From Gammaproteobacteria bacterium (lineage in GTDB: Bacteria > Pseudomonadota > Gammaproteobacteria > UBA5335 > SLRW01): DNA of 6,372 nucleotides. This document shows, in pieces, positions 1 to 6,372 of the stretch. Numbering within the stretch: position 1 is the stretch's first letter; every line of letters starts with the position of its first letter. The notes beneath the pieces were generated by a model. It was given only the letters and a program-made list of their open reading frames with translations, made no database searches and was not told the origin of the DNA. The stretch spans positions 1 to 6,372 of the forward strand of contig SLLK01000325.1 of the NCBI GenBank assembly GCA_007134115.1, in the 5' to 3' direction. The translations under genes were made by a program, and so were the position numbers.

Positions 1-574
1 CCTTTGACTGATGTTCTCCCTGAACCGGACCTGATCGTCCAGCAGTCCCGGAGCAGTATAGGGAAGCTTTACCGGCCGTGCAAATTCCGCAATGTGATTG
101 TTCCTGGTACGTAATTCCGGAGAAGGCGGCACGCGGAGAAGGTGAGCTCACGCGCGCGAACTATTAAAGGGGCATCCACAACTCGAAATCCGATTTCGCG
201 ATTCGGCGCCAGTAAATTGACTCGTTGGCTCTCATCATTAACGAAGGGATTGGGGCCTTCATTGCGGATTATGGCGGCCAGTGCGCCACAGGCAAACAGG
301 CGGTAGGTGATGAGATGGACGCCTCCCCTCTCACCCGGCGTCACAATGCGCCACACGGCTGTTGCTACAGCAAGTCAGAGCGGGCGGAGGCGTCCATCGA
401 TGTCCCGGTCTGTTGTCCGACACCAGGCACCGTTCCCGCTGCGCGGCCTGCGCAAGTGCCGGCTTGAGGTGCCCCGATTTTCCGGGTCCCCGTTGAAGCC
501 GCCGGGCATCGCAGGCCAGCGCAGAGAAAACCTTCCTTCAATCAAGACCCGCCCGCAGGGCTGTGCACGCCCCC
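1..574. other. Gene-poor region, no supportable CDS
   Basis: I find no recognisable gene in this stretch. The plus strand is open in frame 1 from base 1 to a TAA at 112-114 (37 codons). This could be the tail of a gene entering from the left, but the peptide resembles nothing I know. A minus-strand GTG ORF (69-356, 95 codons) has no Shine-Dalgarno and no recognisable motif. The other ORFs here are antisense or Pro/Arg-rich high-GC artefacts. Composition differs from the neighbours: bases 181-240 contain only 28 G or C out of 60, whereas the adjoining genes are strongly GC-rich. A decayed gene or the remnant of a transferred segment is possible, but this is inference. The region lies downstream of the minus-strand operon ending at 575, and I see no convincing terminator with a T tract for that operon. 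Confidence 0.5.
184..198. repeat. Short perfect dyad (operator-like)
   Basis: The 15-base sequence CGAAATCCGATTTCG has perfect 7-base arms around a single central C. It lies in the lower-GC, gene-free part of the window. Size and symmetry fit an operator half-turn dyad of a TetR- or MarR-like regulator, but no gene or clear promoter sits next to it. The function is unknown and chance is possible. Confidence 0.3.
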
Positions 575-1319
575 CTACAACAACTTCCGCGGCGCAAACT
601 TCAGCGCCGCCGGATCACGCTCCGCCTGAGCCACCGCTTCGGCAAAGACGCGGTCCGTCTGCACCGGCCCGTGCGCCTTGCACAGCGCCAGGTAAAAGCG
701 ATGCAGGAAGTCCCTCAGCGATTCGGGCTCGTGCGCCGTGCTCATCGGTGCTTCCTCGTCGAGCCACCGTGCAACATCGCTGGCGACCGCACGCTGCGCG
801 GGATGCAGACCGCCTTCGCGCAGCACGCTCTCGCTGAGGCGGTTCCACTGGTCCTCGTCAATCGCTTCGCAGGTGCGGGCAATGGCGCCCACCATGCACA
901 AGAAAACCTCGTTGGGCGGCGGCAACCGGGGCTGACTGCCATTGGTCGCTGACTCCTTCGCGGCCGGCTTGTCGGCCTTCGGCTTGCTGGCCGGTTTATC
1001 GGGAGCGGGAGCCGGCTTGGCCCTGGCCGCCGGTGCACTGGCCGCTTCCGGCTCTTCCTGCCCTTCAAGCGGATCGGCGTCGAGTTTGGCCGCATCCACG
1101 AACAACAGGCCGTAGACTTCACGCCGCAAATCGCCCAGCGACACGGTAATGCCGAAGGTGTCGCGTACCTCACGCAGGAACACATCCAGCCCGCGCATGG
1201 CCTGTTCGCGGTAGGTTACGCCCCAGGCAATGGCCTGCTCGCGGGCATCCTCGGGGGTCATGTAAGCGCCCAGAACCGTGGCCATCACGCGACGGTGGAA
1301 GCGCACATTAGCTGTTTCA

Positions 1320-1327
<8 letters not shown>
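575..1327 (-). CDS. Uncharacterised two-domain protein coupled to amt
   Basis: I do not recognise this 250-residue protein. It appears cytoplasmic: there is no signal peptide or membrane segment. Residues about 15-85 form a predicted helical N-terminal domain, with phrases such as TPEDAREQAIAWG and GLDVFLREVRDTFGI. Residues about 88-130 form a low-complexity Ala/Pro/Lys/Glu linker with repeated KPA/KADKPA units. Residues about 138-250 form a second, mostly helical domain containing two Cys (144 and 153), ending in a basic KFAPRKLL. I chose the GTG start at 1327 because a perfect GGAGGA lies 7 bases upstream and the reading frame overlaps the amt stop by 8 bases, the arrangement of translationally coupled genes. 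An ATG at 1285 (236 residues) is in frame but has no Shine-Dalgarno. Cotranscription from the sigma-54 promoter upstream of amt is expected, so a role in nitrogen metabolism or in controlling ammonium transport is plausible, but this is inference from context only. Confidence 0.8.
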
Positions 1328-2594
<1,267 letters not shown>

Positions 2595-2641
2595 TTGTAA
2601 ATTCTCCGGGGCAGGAAAACAGAACAAGGCGTGAAGTTACG

Positions 2642-2657
2642 AGCAATGAACGTGCCA
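2642..2657 (-). promoter_or_regulatory. Sigma-54 (RpoN) promoter of amt
   Basis: Reading the minus strand, TGGCACGTTCATTGCT matches the sigma-54 consensus TGGCACG-N4-TTGCW at every defined position, and the flanking bases also agree with the extended consensus. The -24 GG is at 2656-2655 and the -12 GC at 2644-2643, so transcription should begin near 2631, giving a leader of about 36 bases before the amt start at 2594. The position and orientation relative to a nitrogen-scavenging gene make this a highly credible site. Confidence 0.9.
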
Positions 2658-2662
2658 ACTCG

Positions 2663-2675
2663 CAAGTACATGATT
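2663..2675 (-). promoter_or_regulatory. Possible IHF site
   Basis: The minus strand reads AATCATGTACTTG, which matches the IHF consensus WATCAA-N4-TTR at all but one defined base. It lies between the NtrC site and the -24 element, where IHF often bends DNA at sigma-54 promoters. IHF motifs are degenerate and this one sits close to the core promoter, so it is tentative. Confidence 0.3.
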
Positions 2676-2719
2676 CAGGGGGTCACGCAGAGCAGGCGCA
2701 CGCTTGCAGCGCACGTGGA

Positions 2720-2736
2720 TGCACCAGTATTGTGCA
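2720..2736. promoter_or_regulatory. NtrC enhancer site upstream of amt
   Basis: TGCACCAGTATTGTGCA matches the NtrC dyad TGCACCA-N3-TGGTGCA with a single mismatch in the right arm. Its centre (2728) is about 97 bases upstream of the predicted sigma-54 start, a normal enhancer distance. A weaker, partly matching dyad occupies 2697-2713; its centre is 23 bases away, about two helical turns, so a cooperative pair of NtrC dimers is possible. The second site is only suggestive. Confidence 0.8.
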
Positions 2737-2773
2737 CGCAGGGGAGCCGTCGGGGGCGGGCGCCGGCGGATAT

Positions 2774-2808
2774 GCCGGCCAGCACCCTGCAGCGTGCTTA
2801 CGGCCGGC
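2774..2808 (-). repeat. GC-rich hairpin spanning the stop of the lactonase gene
   Basis: GCCGGCC (2774-2780) can pair with GGCCGGC (2802-2808), and inside it AGCAC (2781-2785) can pair with GTGCT (2794-2798). The TAA of the SMP-30-family gene (2800-2798) lies in the structure. No T tract follows on the minus strand, so it is not a classical intrinsic terminator. It might stabilise the 3' end of the mRNA or slow polymerase. An alternative stem just beyond it joins two GCCGGC blocks separated by six bases. Confidence 0.3.
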
Positions 2809-3652
2809 CGGCGCCGGGGATATCAACCTCAACCCGTTCGATACGCCCCACCCGCTGGCGGCGCGCCTCGTCGGGCTTGAGCCCGACCCGGCCGGTGAGC
2901 ACAAACAGGGTGCGGCGGTCCTCGCCGCCGAGCATGCAGGCAATGGCATGGCGCTCGGTGACCACGCGGGCGCTGATCTCGCCGCCCTCGTGCACGCGAA
3001 GCACTTCCCGCGTCGGCGGCGAGGCCACCCAGATGGCCCCTTCTGCATCCAGGCAAATGCCATCGGGGGACTTGCCCGGCAGCGCGGCCCACTCGCGGCG
3101 ATTGGCCAGAGCACCGTCGGCCTGGATATCAAAGGCGGTGAGCCTCGCGGCAAAGGTTTCGGCCACCACCAGCGTGCGGCCGTCGGGCGTAATCACCATG
3201 CCGTTGGGGAAATACAGCTCATCGGCCACCACCCGCGCCGAGCCGTCAGCTGCAACGCGGATCAGTACGGTGGACTTCACCGAGTCAGGGTCGGTGAACT
3301 CGAAACCGAAATTGCCGACCCAGGCGCCGCCGTCGGCATCCACCACCATGTCATTGCAATGCCAGGGCGCCAGCGCGGACAGATCGGCGACTTCGGTCAA
3401 CCCGGCAGGATCGAGCCGCAACAGGCGTCTGTCGATCATGGACACCACCAGCAACCTGCCATCCGGCGTCCAGCCCAGCCCCGACGGCTGGCCGGGTACG
3501 TCGGCCACGGTTTCGGTCCGGCCATCAAGGTCCACGGTCATCACGCGGTGCGTGAAGAAATCGGAAAACCACAGTTTTCCGTCGCGCCAGCGCGGGCCTT
3601 CGGGGAAGGTCAGTTCGTCGATCAGGGTGGTGGTATGCAGCGCGGTGGTCAT
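2798..3652 (-). CDS. SMP-30/gluconolactonase-family lactonase
   Basis: This 284-residue protein is a six-bladed beta-propeller of the SMP-30/gluconolactonase/LRE family (Pfam PF08450), whose members hydrolyse sugar lactones or other lactones using a bound divalent metal. Expected metal- and substrate-site residues are visible: E18 in TFPEGPRW, N100 in CNDMVVD, N150 in YFPNGM and D197 in KSPDGICLD, matching human SMP30 Glu18, Asn103, Asn154 and Asp204. Propeller repeats such as TPDGRLLVV and TPDGRTLVV recur. There is no signal peptide, so it is probably cytoplasmic. I chose the ATG at 3652 because AGGGAG lies about 9 bases upstream and the family's LTFPEGPRW opening follows shortly after it. 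Longer in-frame starts (3709, 3682) lack this support. The exact substrate cannot be read from sequence. It lies upstream of amt on the same strand, but the 203-base gap with a separate sigma-54 promoter argues for independent expression. Confidence 0.93.
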   Translation of the reverse strand: MTTALHTTTLIDELTFPEGPRWRDGKLWFSDFFTHRVMTVDLDGRTETVADVPGQPSGLGWTPDGRLLVVSMIDRRLLRLDPAGLTEVADLSALAPWHCNDMVVDADGGAWVGNFGFEFTDPDSVKSTVLIRVAADGSARVVADELYFPNGMVITPDGRTLVVAETFAARLTAFDIQADGALANRREWAALPGKSPDGICLDAEGAIWVASPPTREVLRVHEGGEISARVVTERHAIACMLGGEDRRTLFVLTGRVGLKPDEARRQRVGRIERVEVDIPGAGRP

Positions 3653-3680
3653 GGCATCTTTCTCCCTGCCGTGTTCTGCC

Positions 3681-3709
3681 ATAATCGCTTGAAGCAAAGG
3701 TTGCGTCAT
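3681..3709 (-). promoter_or_regulatory. Candidate sigma-70 promoter for the lactonase gene
   Basis: On the minus strand ATGACG (3709-3704) and GATTAT (3686-3681) are separated by exactly 17 bases, each matching the -35 and -10 consensus at four of six positions. Transcription would start near 3674, just upstream of the Shine-Dalgarno for the start at 3652. The matches are modest, so this is a candidate only. Confidence 0.3.
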
Positions 3710-3821
3710 TCGGGATCATCGTGGCCCCGCGCGCAACGCCCCGCAAGTCGCGGGCATACTCCCGGGGACTCAACCCGGCCCTCGCTGACGATCCGCGCCA
3801 TGTGTTGATCAGGAGACGTTC

Positions 3822-4775
3822 ATGCATACCCGCCTGCTGCTGCGCTGTATTGCCCCCATCTGCTTGCTGCTAAGCGCTGGCTGCGCCACCACCGACAGCC
3901 ATCCGTTGCAGGACAGTATCTGGCATGTCGGGGAAGAGCGCTTCGTGGACCGGGGCGAACTGCTCGACATCCTGCGGGACACGCATTTCATCATCCTGGG
4001 CGAAATTCACGACCATGCCGGACATCACCGCATCCAGGCGGAGATCATCGACGGGCTGGCAGCAGACGGCCGACGCCCGGTCATCGCCATGGAAATGATC
4101 GACAGCGAACAGGACGAAGCGCTGGCCGCCTGGCTTGCCGACGAGGAAGCCGACGCAGCCGGACTGGGTGAGGCCGTTGGCTGGGAGGCATCGGGCTGGC
4201 CGTCGTGGACGCTGTATCAGCCCATTGCCGAAGCAGCGTTGAAGCACGAACTGGTACTGGCGGCTGCCAGCCGCCCCCGGGATCAGGTGCGCGAAGTCGC
4301 GCGCAAGGGCCTGGGCAGCCTGGCGCTGGATGAATACCGGCGCCTGGGACTCACCACCGCCCTGCCCGAGGCGCAGCGTGAAGCGCTGGGGCAGCGGTTG
4401 CGCGAAGCCCACTGCGACATGCTGCCCGACGAGGCGCTGCCGGGCATGCTGGATGCCCAGCGTCTGCGCGACGCCCATATGGCGCGGCGCATGCGCAGTG
4501 TGGACCGCGGCGACGGCGTGGTGCTGATCACCGGCAATGGCCATGCCCATACTGGCTACGGCGTACCGTGGTATCTGCAGCAGGCAGGCCAGCGTTCCGT
4601 ATTCAGCGTGGGCCTGCTGCCGGTGGACGAGGACGGCACAGCGCCGCAGGATTATGCGGTCGAGTTCGATGCTGTCTGGTTTACCGGGCCCGTCAGGGGT
4701 GACCAGGCCGATCCGTGCGCTGCTTTCGAAGATTCATCCGGGGACAATGGCGGGGAGAACGGCGAGGCGTCGTGA
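3822..4775 (+). CDS. ChaN-family haem-binding lipoprotein
   Basis: This 317-residue protein belongs to the ChaN/haem-binding uptake family (PF04187, Cofac_haem_bdg), first described in Campylobacter jejuni as an iron-regulated lipoprotein that binds haem. The N-terminus is a lipoprotein signal: positive residues, a hydrophobic run and the lipobox LSAGC, with lipidation at Cys21. Family signatures are the early GEIHDHAGHH (60-69), where ChaN proteins have GExHD and neighbouring histidines; the AMEM strand (89-92); REAHC (194-198); LRDAHMARRM (215-224); and the C-terminal GNGHAHTGYGVP (238-249). The tail after about 300 is acidic and Gly/Asn-rich and looks disordered. The start is set by AGGAGA five bases before the ATG. 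It is divergent from the lactonase gene, with about 170 bases between them. I see no convincing Fur box or strong promoter upstream, so iron regulation is not shown here. The haem role is known for a few members only; function in this organism is inferred. Confidence 0.9.
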   Translation: MHTRLLLRCIAPICLLLSAGCATTDSHPLQDSIWHVGEERFVDRGELLDILRDTHFIILGEIHDHAGHHRIQAEIIDGLAADGRRPVIAMEMIDSEQDEALAAWLADEEADAAGLGEAVGWEASGWPSWTLYQPIAEAALKHELVLAAASRPRDQVREVARKGLGSLALDEYRRLGLTTALPEAQREALGQRLREAHCDMLPDEALPGMLDAQRLRDAHMARRMRSVDRGDGVVLITGNGHAHTGYGVPWYLQQAGQRSVFSVGLLPVDEDGTAPQDYAVEFDAVWFTGPVRGDQADPCAAFEDSSGDNGGENGEAS

Positions 4776-4806
4776 CCATGCTGCCGGAAGGGTTTGGACG
4801 TGCCAC

Positions 4807-4821
4807 ACTTGCCCGGCAAGT
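4807..4821. repeat. Short perfect dyad before the DUF3617 gene
   Basis: ACTTGCCCGGCAAGT has perfect 7-base arms around one central C. It lies 32 bases after the ChaN-family stop and abuts the candidate -35 element of the next gene. It could be an operator or a weak hairpin ending upstream transcription; no T tract follows. Confidence 0.3.
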
Positions 4822-4848
4822 TGAGCGGCCACGACCAGTGCTTATATG
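4821..4848 (+). promoter_or_regulatory. Candidate promoter for the DUF3617 gene
   Basis: TTGAGC (4821-4826) and TATATG (4843-4848) are spaced by 16 bases and each match the sigma-70 consensus at four of six positions. Transcription would begin near 4855, about 40 bases before the start codon at 4897. The local stretch is less GC-rich than its surroundings, which supports it mildly. Confidence 0.35.
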
Positions 4849-4896
4849 CTGGACACGCTGAGGGAAAAGCTGGTTTTCAACAACGGAGGAACCATT

Positions 4897-5322
4897 ATGC
4901 TTCGCACGATGATTATCGCCACCGCCCTGCTGGGCCTGGCCATGCCCGCCTGGGCTGCGAGCCCCAACATCAACCCGGGGCTGTGGGAATACACCAACAA
5001 GATGAGCTTTGATTCCGACGCCCCCGTTCCGGATCAGGAACACAGCAGCCAGGAATGCGTGACAGCCGATGAAGTAGGCCGTGGCGATACCTTTCTGGAA
5101 GACATGGATGAGTGCGATATCACGCACCAGGACATGAGCCGTGATGCCATGGACTATGGCATGAGCTGCACCGGCCCGGACGGCACCCGCATGGATATGG
5201 ACGCCAGCGTGCAGTTTGGCGGGAACAGCGTATCCGGCGTGTTCACCGGCAACATGGAAACACCCATGGGCCCGATGCAGATGAACATACAGATGGAAGG
5301 ACGCCGCATCGGCGATTGCTGA
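4897..5322 (+). CDS. DUF3617 family exported protein
   Basis: This 141-residue protein fits the DUF3617 family (PF12276), small exported proteins of proteobacteria with no established function. The N-terminus is a Sec signal peptide (MLRTMIIATALLGLAMPAWA) with an AWA-A cleavage site after residue 20. The mature protein begins with the family's hallmark NPGLWEYTNKM (26-36). It contains four cysteines (54, 73, 91, 141), likely forming two periplasmic disulfides, and ends in the typical GRRIGDC. It is Met-rich, with several Met in the last third (METPMGPMQMNIQM), and acidic. The start is set by GGAGGA six bases before the ATG; a longer in-frame ATG at 4846 would lie within the probable promoter and bury the signal peptide. 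It follows the ChaN-family gene on the same strand by 121 bases, with its own candidate promoter in the gap. Confidence 0.88.
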   Translation: MLRTMIIATALLGLAMPAWAASPNINPGLWEYTNKMSFDSDAPVPDQEHSSQECVTADEVGRGDTFLEDMDECDITHQDMSRDAMDYGMSCTGPDGTRMDMDASVQFGGNSVSGVFTGNMETPMGPMQMNIQMEGRRIGDC

Positions 5323-5340
5323 TTTTGCCTGCCGGCCATT

Positions 5341-5371
5341 GATCACGCCCGGCCCCGGGCCGGGCGTGATC
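5341..5371. terminator. Strong 31-base hairpin between DUF3617 and DUF547 genes
   Basis: Positions 5341-5355 are the exact reverse complement of 5357-5371, with a single C at the centre; in RNA this gives a stem of about 13-14 pairs with a tiny loop. It begins 19 bases after the DUF3617 stop, where a terminator is expected, and is very GC-rich apart from its GATCAC/GTGATC ends. No T tract follows on either strand, so it may act as a transcription attenuator or mRNA-end stabiliser or be a dispersed palindromic element, rather than a classical intrinsic terminator. Confidence 0.55.
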
Positions 5372-5443
5372 GGCCGCAAGGGAACCGCGATCCCGGCGGT
5401 CAGTCTACAAACCATACAAGACGACACGCCGGAGACCCTGTTC

Positions 5444-6298
5444 ATGTCCATCCTGAAGAAGCTTCGCAACTGTTCGCCGGCAGCGGCTATTGTCTTTCTT
5501 GTCACTACCCTTGTGCCTGCTTCGGGTATTGCGGGTGACGGCGTATACGCGCCCTACAGCGAACTGCTTGAACGCTACCTGGTGGAACGGGACCTGCCCG
5601 ATGACGGCCTGGTCACCGCCTTCGATTACCGTGGCGCACTCGCCGACGATGTCTCCGGGTTACTGGCGCGCCAGCGCGAGGCACTGGCCGGGTTCGATAC
5701 CGACACACTGGATACCCGCGAGCAGGCCATCGCTTTCTGGCTCAACGCCTACAACTACTTCATGATCGAGTACATCCTGGAAAATCCCCATCGCGGCGAA
5801 TTGATCGGCAGCGTGCGTGACTACGGCAGCCTGTTCAATCCGTACCGGGTATTCCGGCGCGAGGTGTTCGATATAGGCGGGCGTAAATACAGCCTGAGCG
5901 GGATCGAGAACGACATCCTGCTCGGCGATGATTTCCGCGAACGCGGCTGGAAAGAGGCCCGGGTGCACTTTGCGGTCAACTGCGCTTCGGTCGGCTGCCC
6001 GCCATTGCGCGCCGTGCCCTACACCGCCGACAACGTAGACACCCTGCTCACGGAAAACACCCGACGGGCATTCAATACTCCGCTGCACCTGCGGGTGGAC
6101 GGCGACACGCTGCACCTGACCCGGCTGTTCGACTGGTACGAGGACCATTTCGTCAACGAGGCGGGCTCAGTTCGGGAATTCATCCGCGAGTACGCTGACA
6201 ATACCGTGCGCGAGGCCATCGCCGACACGCGGCGGATCCGCTTTATTGACTACGACTGGGATCTGAACGAACCGGACAACTTTGCCGCCTTCGACTGA
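5444..6298 (+). CDS. DUF547 family exported protein
   Basis: This 284-residue protein matches DUF547 (PF04784), a family widespread in bacteria and plants without a settled biochemical function. Residues 1 to about 31 form a signal peptide (basic start, then AAAIVFLVTTLVPASGIAG), so the protein is probably periplasmic. Family signatures follow in order: AFWLNAYNYFMIEYIL (97-112), FRREVFDIGG (137-146), SGIENDILL (152-160), VHFAVNCASVGCPPL (174-188) with the conserved Cys pair 180 and 185, and LFDWYEDHF (228-236). The conserved His175 and Cys180 are often mentioned as possible active-site residues; this remains speculative. The ATG at 5444 was chosen because GGAG lies 9 bases upstream and the signal peptide begins there; the in-frame ATG at 5339 lies at the hairpin and would add a non-protein-like leader. 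Length is normal for the family. It runs convergently towards an EAL-domain gene. Confidence 0.9.
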   Translation: MSILKKLRNCSPAAAIVFLVTTLVPASGIAGDGVYAPYSELLERYLVERDLPDDGLVTAFDYRGALADDVSGLLARQREALAGFDTDTLDTREQAIAFWLNAYNYFMIEYILENPHRGELIGSVRDYGSLFNPYRVFRREVFDIGGRKYSLSGIENDILLGDDFRERGWKEARVHFAVNCASVGCPPLRAVPYTADNVDTLLTENTRRAFNTPLHLRVDGDTLHLTRLFDWYEDHFVNEAGSVREFIREYADNTVREAIADTRRIRFIDYDWDLNEPDNFAAFD

Positions 6299-6315
6299 GC
6301 GCACCGCCCGGCGAA

Positions 6316-6372
6316 TCAGAGCCCCAGATCCGCTGCTGCCACCGGGCGGCCGAAAAGATAGCCCTGGAACAG
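6316..6372 (-). CDS. C-terminal end of an EAL-domain protein (partial)
   Basis: The minus strand from the right edge reads LFQGYLFGRPVAAADLGL followed by TGA (6318-6316). The phrase QGYLFGRP is the classic last element of the EAL domain (PF00563), which hydrolyses cyclic di-GMP to pGpG and thereby controls biofilm and motility choices. Only 18 codons are inside the window, so the catalytic EAL motif, the metal ligands and any GGDEF, PAS or membrane parts cannot be seen; whether the enzyme is active is unknown. The gene converges with the DUF547 gene, with only 17 bases between their ends. Confidence 0.75.
   Translation of the reverse strand: MFQGYLFGRPVAAADLGL

Noticed and set aside
217..244. 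TTGACT at 217-222 as a -35 element
   Set aside because: No acceptable -10 hexamer lies 15-18 bases downstream and no gene follows.
69..356. 95-codon minus-strand ORF starting with GTG
   Set aside because: No Shine-Dalgarno, no recognisable motif and an isolated position; I cannot support it, although a decayed gene is not excluded.
307..837. 176-codon plus-strand ORF
   Set aside because: Its Pro/Arg/Ser-rich composition and overlap with the end of the amt-coupled gene mark it as an out-of-frame artefact.
2732..3808. 358-codon plus-strand ORF, and an overlapping 353-codon one at 2631-3692
   Set aside because: Both are antisense to the SMP-30-family gene, which has clear metal-site motifs on the minus strand; the plus-strand peptides show no motifs.
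3870..4550. 226-codon minus-strand ORF
   Set aside because: It is antisense to the ChaN-family lipoprotein gene, which has a lipobox and family motifs.
6304..6349. Inverted repeat CCGCCCGG / CCGGGCGG as a bidirectional terminator
   Set aside because: The arms are 8 bases with a 30-base loop that lies largely in the EAL coding end, and no T tract follows; probably chance in GC-rich DNA.

Overview
The window looks like a piece of a high-G+C proteobacterial chromosome, most likely gammaproteobacterial. The reasons are strong Shine-Dalgarno sequences, long spurious antisense ORFs typical of high GC, a sigma-54/NtrC-type promoter, exported DUF3617 and DUF547 proteins, a ChaN-like lipoprotein and an EAL-domain protein end. 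Nothing in it fixes genus or species. I see no CRISPR array, insertion sequence, tRNA or rRNA.

Layout. Positions 1-574 hold no gene I can support; part of this stretch is clearly lower in G+C than the rest and carries a small perfect dyad. Positions 575-2594 (minus strand) are a two-gene unit: an Amt/Mep/Rh-family ammonium transporter (1320-2594), then an unrecognised two-domain protein (575-1327). The second gene's GTG start overlaps the amt stop by 8 bases and has a perfect GGAGGA inside the end of amt. Upstream of amt (2595-2797) is a textbook nitrogen-regulated control region: a consensus sigma-54 -24/-12 element, an IHF-like match and a nearly perfect NtrC dyad. Next upstream, also on the minus strand, is an SMP-30/gluconolactonase-family enzyme (2798-3652).

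Divergent from that enzyme, three plus-strand genes each encode a predicted exported protein: a ChaN-like haem-binding lipoprotein (3822-4775), a DUF3617 protein (4897-5322) and a DUF547 protein (5444-6298). A 31-base nearly perfect hairpin separates the last two. At the right edge, the minus strand encodes the last 18 residues of an EAL-domain protein (probable cyclic-di-GMP phosphodiesterase), convergent with the DUF547 gene.

How they fit together. The firmest functional unit is the amt operon. Nitrogen limitation (NtrC-P plus sigma-54) should switch on ammonium uptake together with the unknown coupled protein. No glnK is adjacent, although glnK is the usual amt partner. The unknown coupled protein is the best candidate here for undescribed biology. 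The other genes look like ordinary chromosomal neighbours without a shared pathway I can demonstrate.
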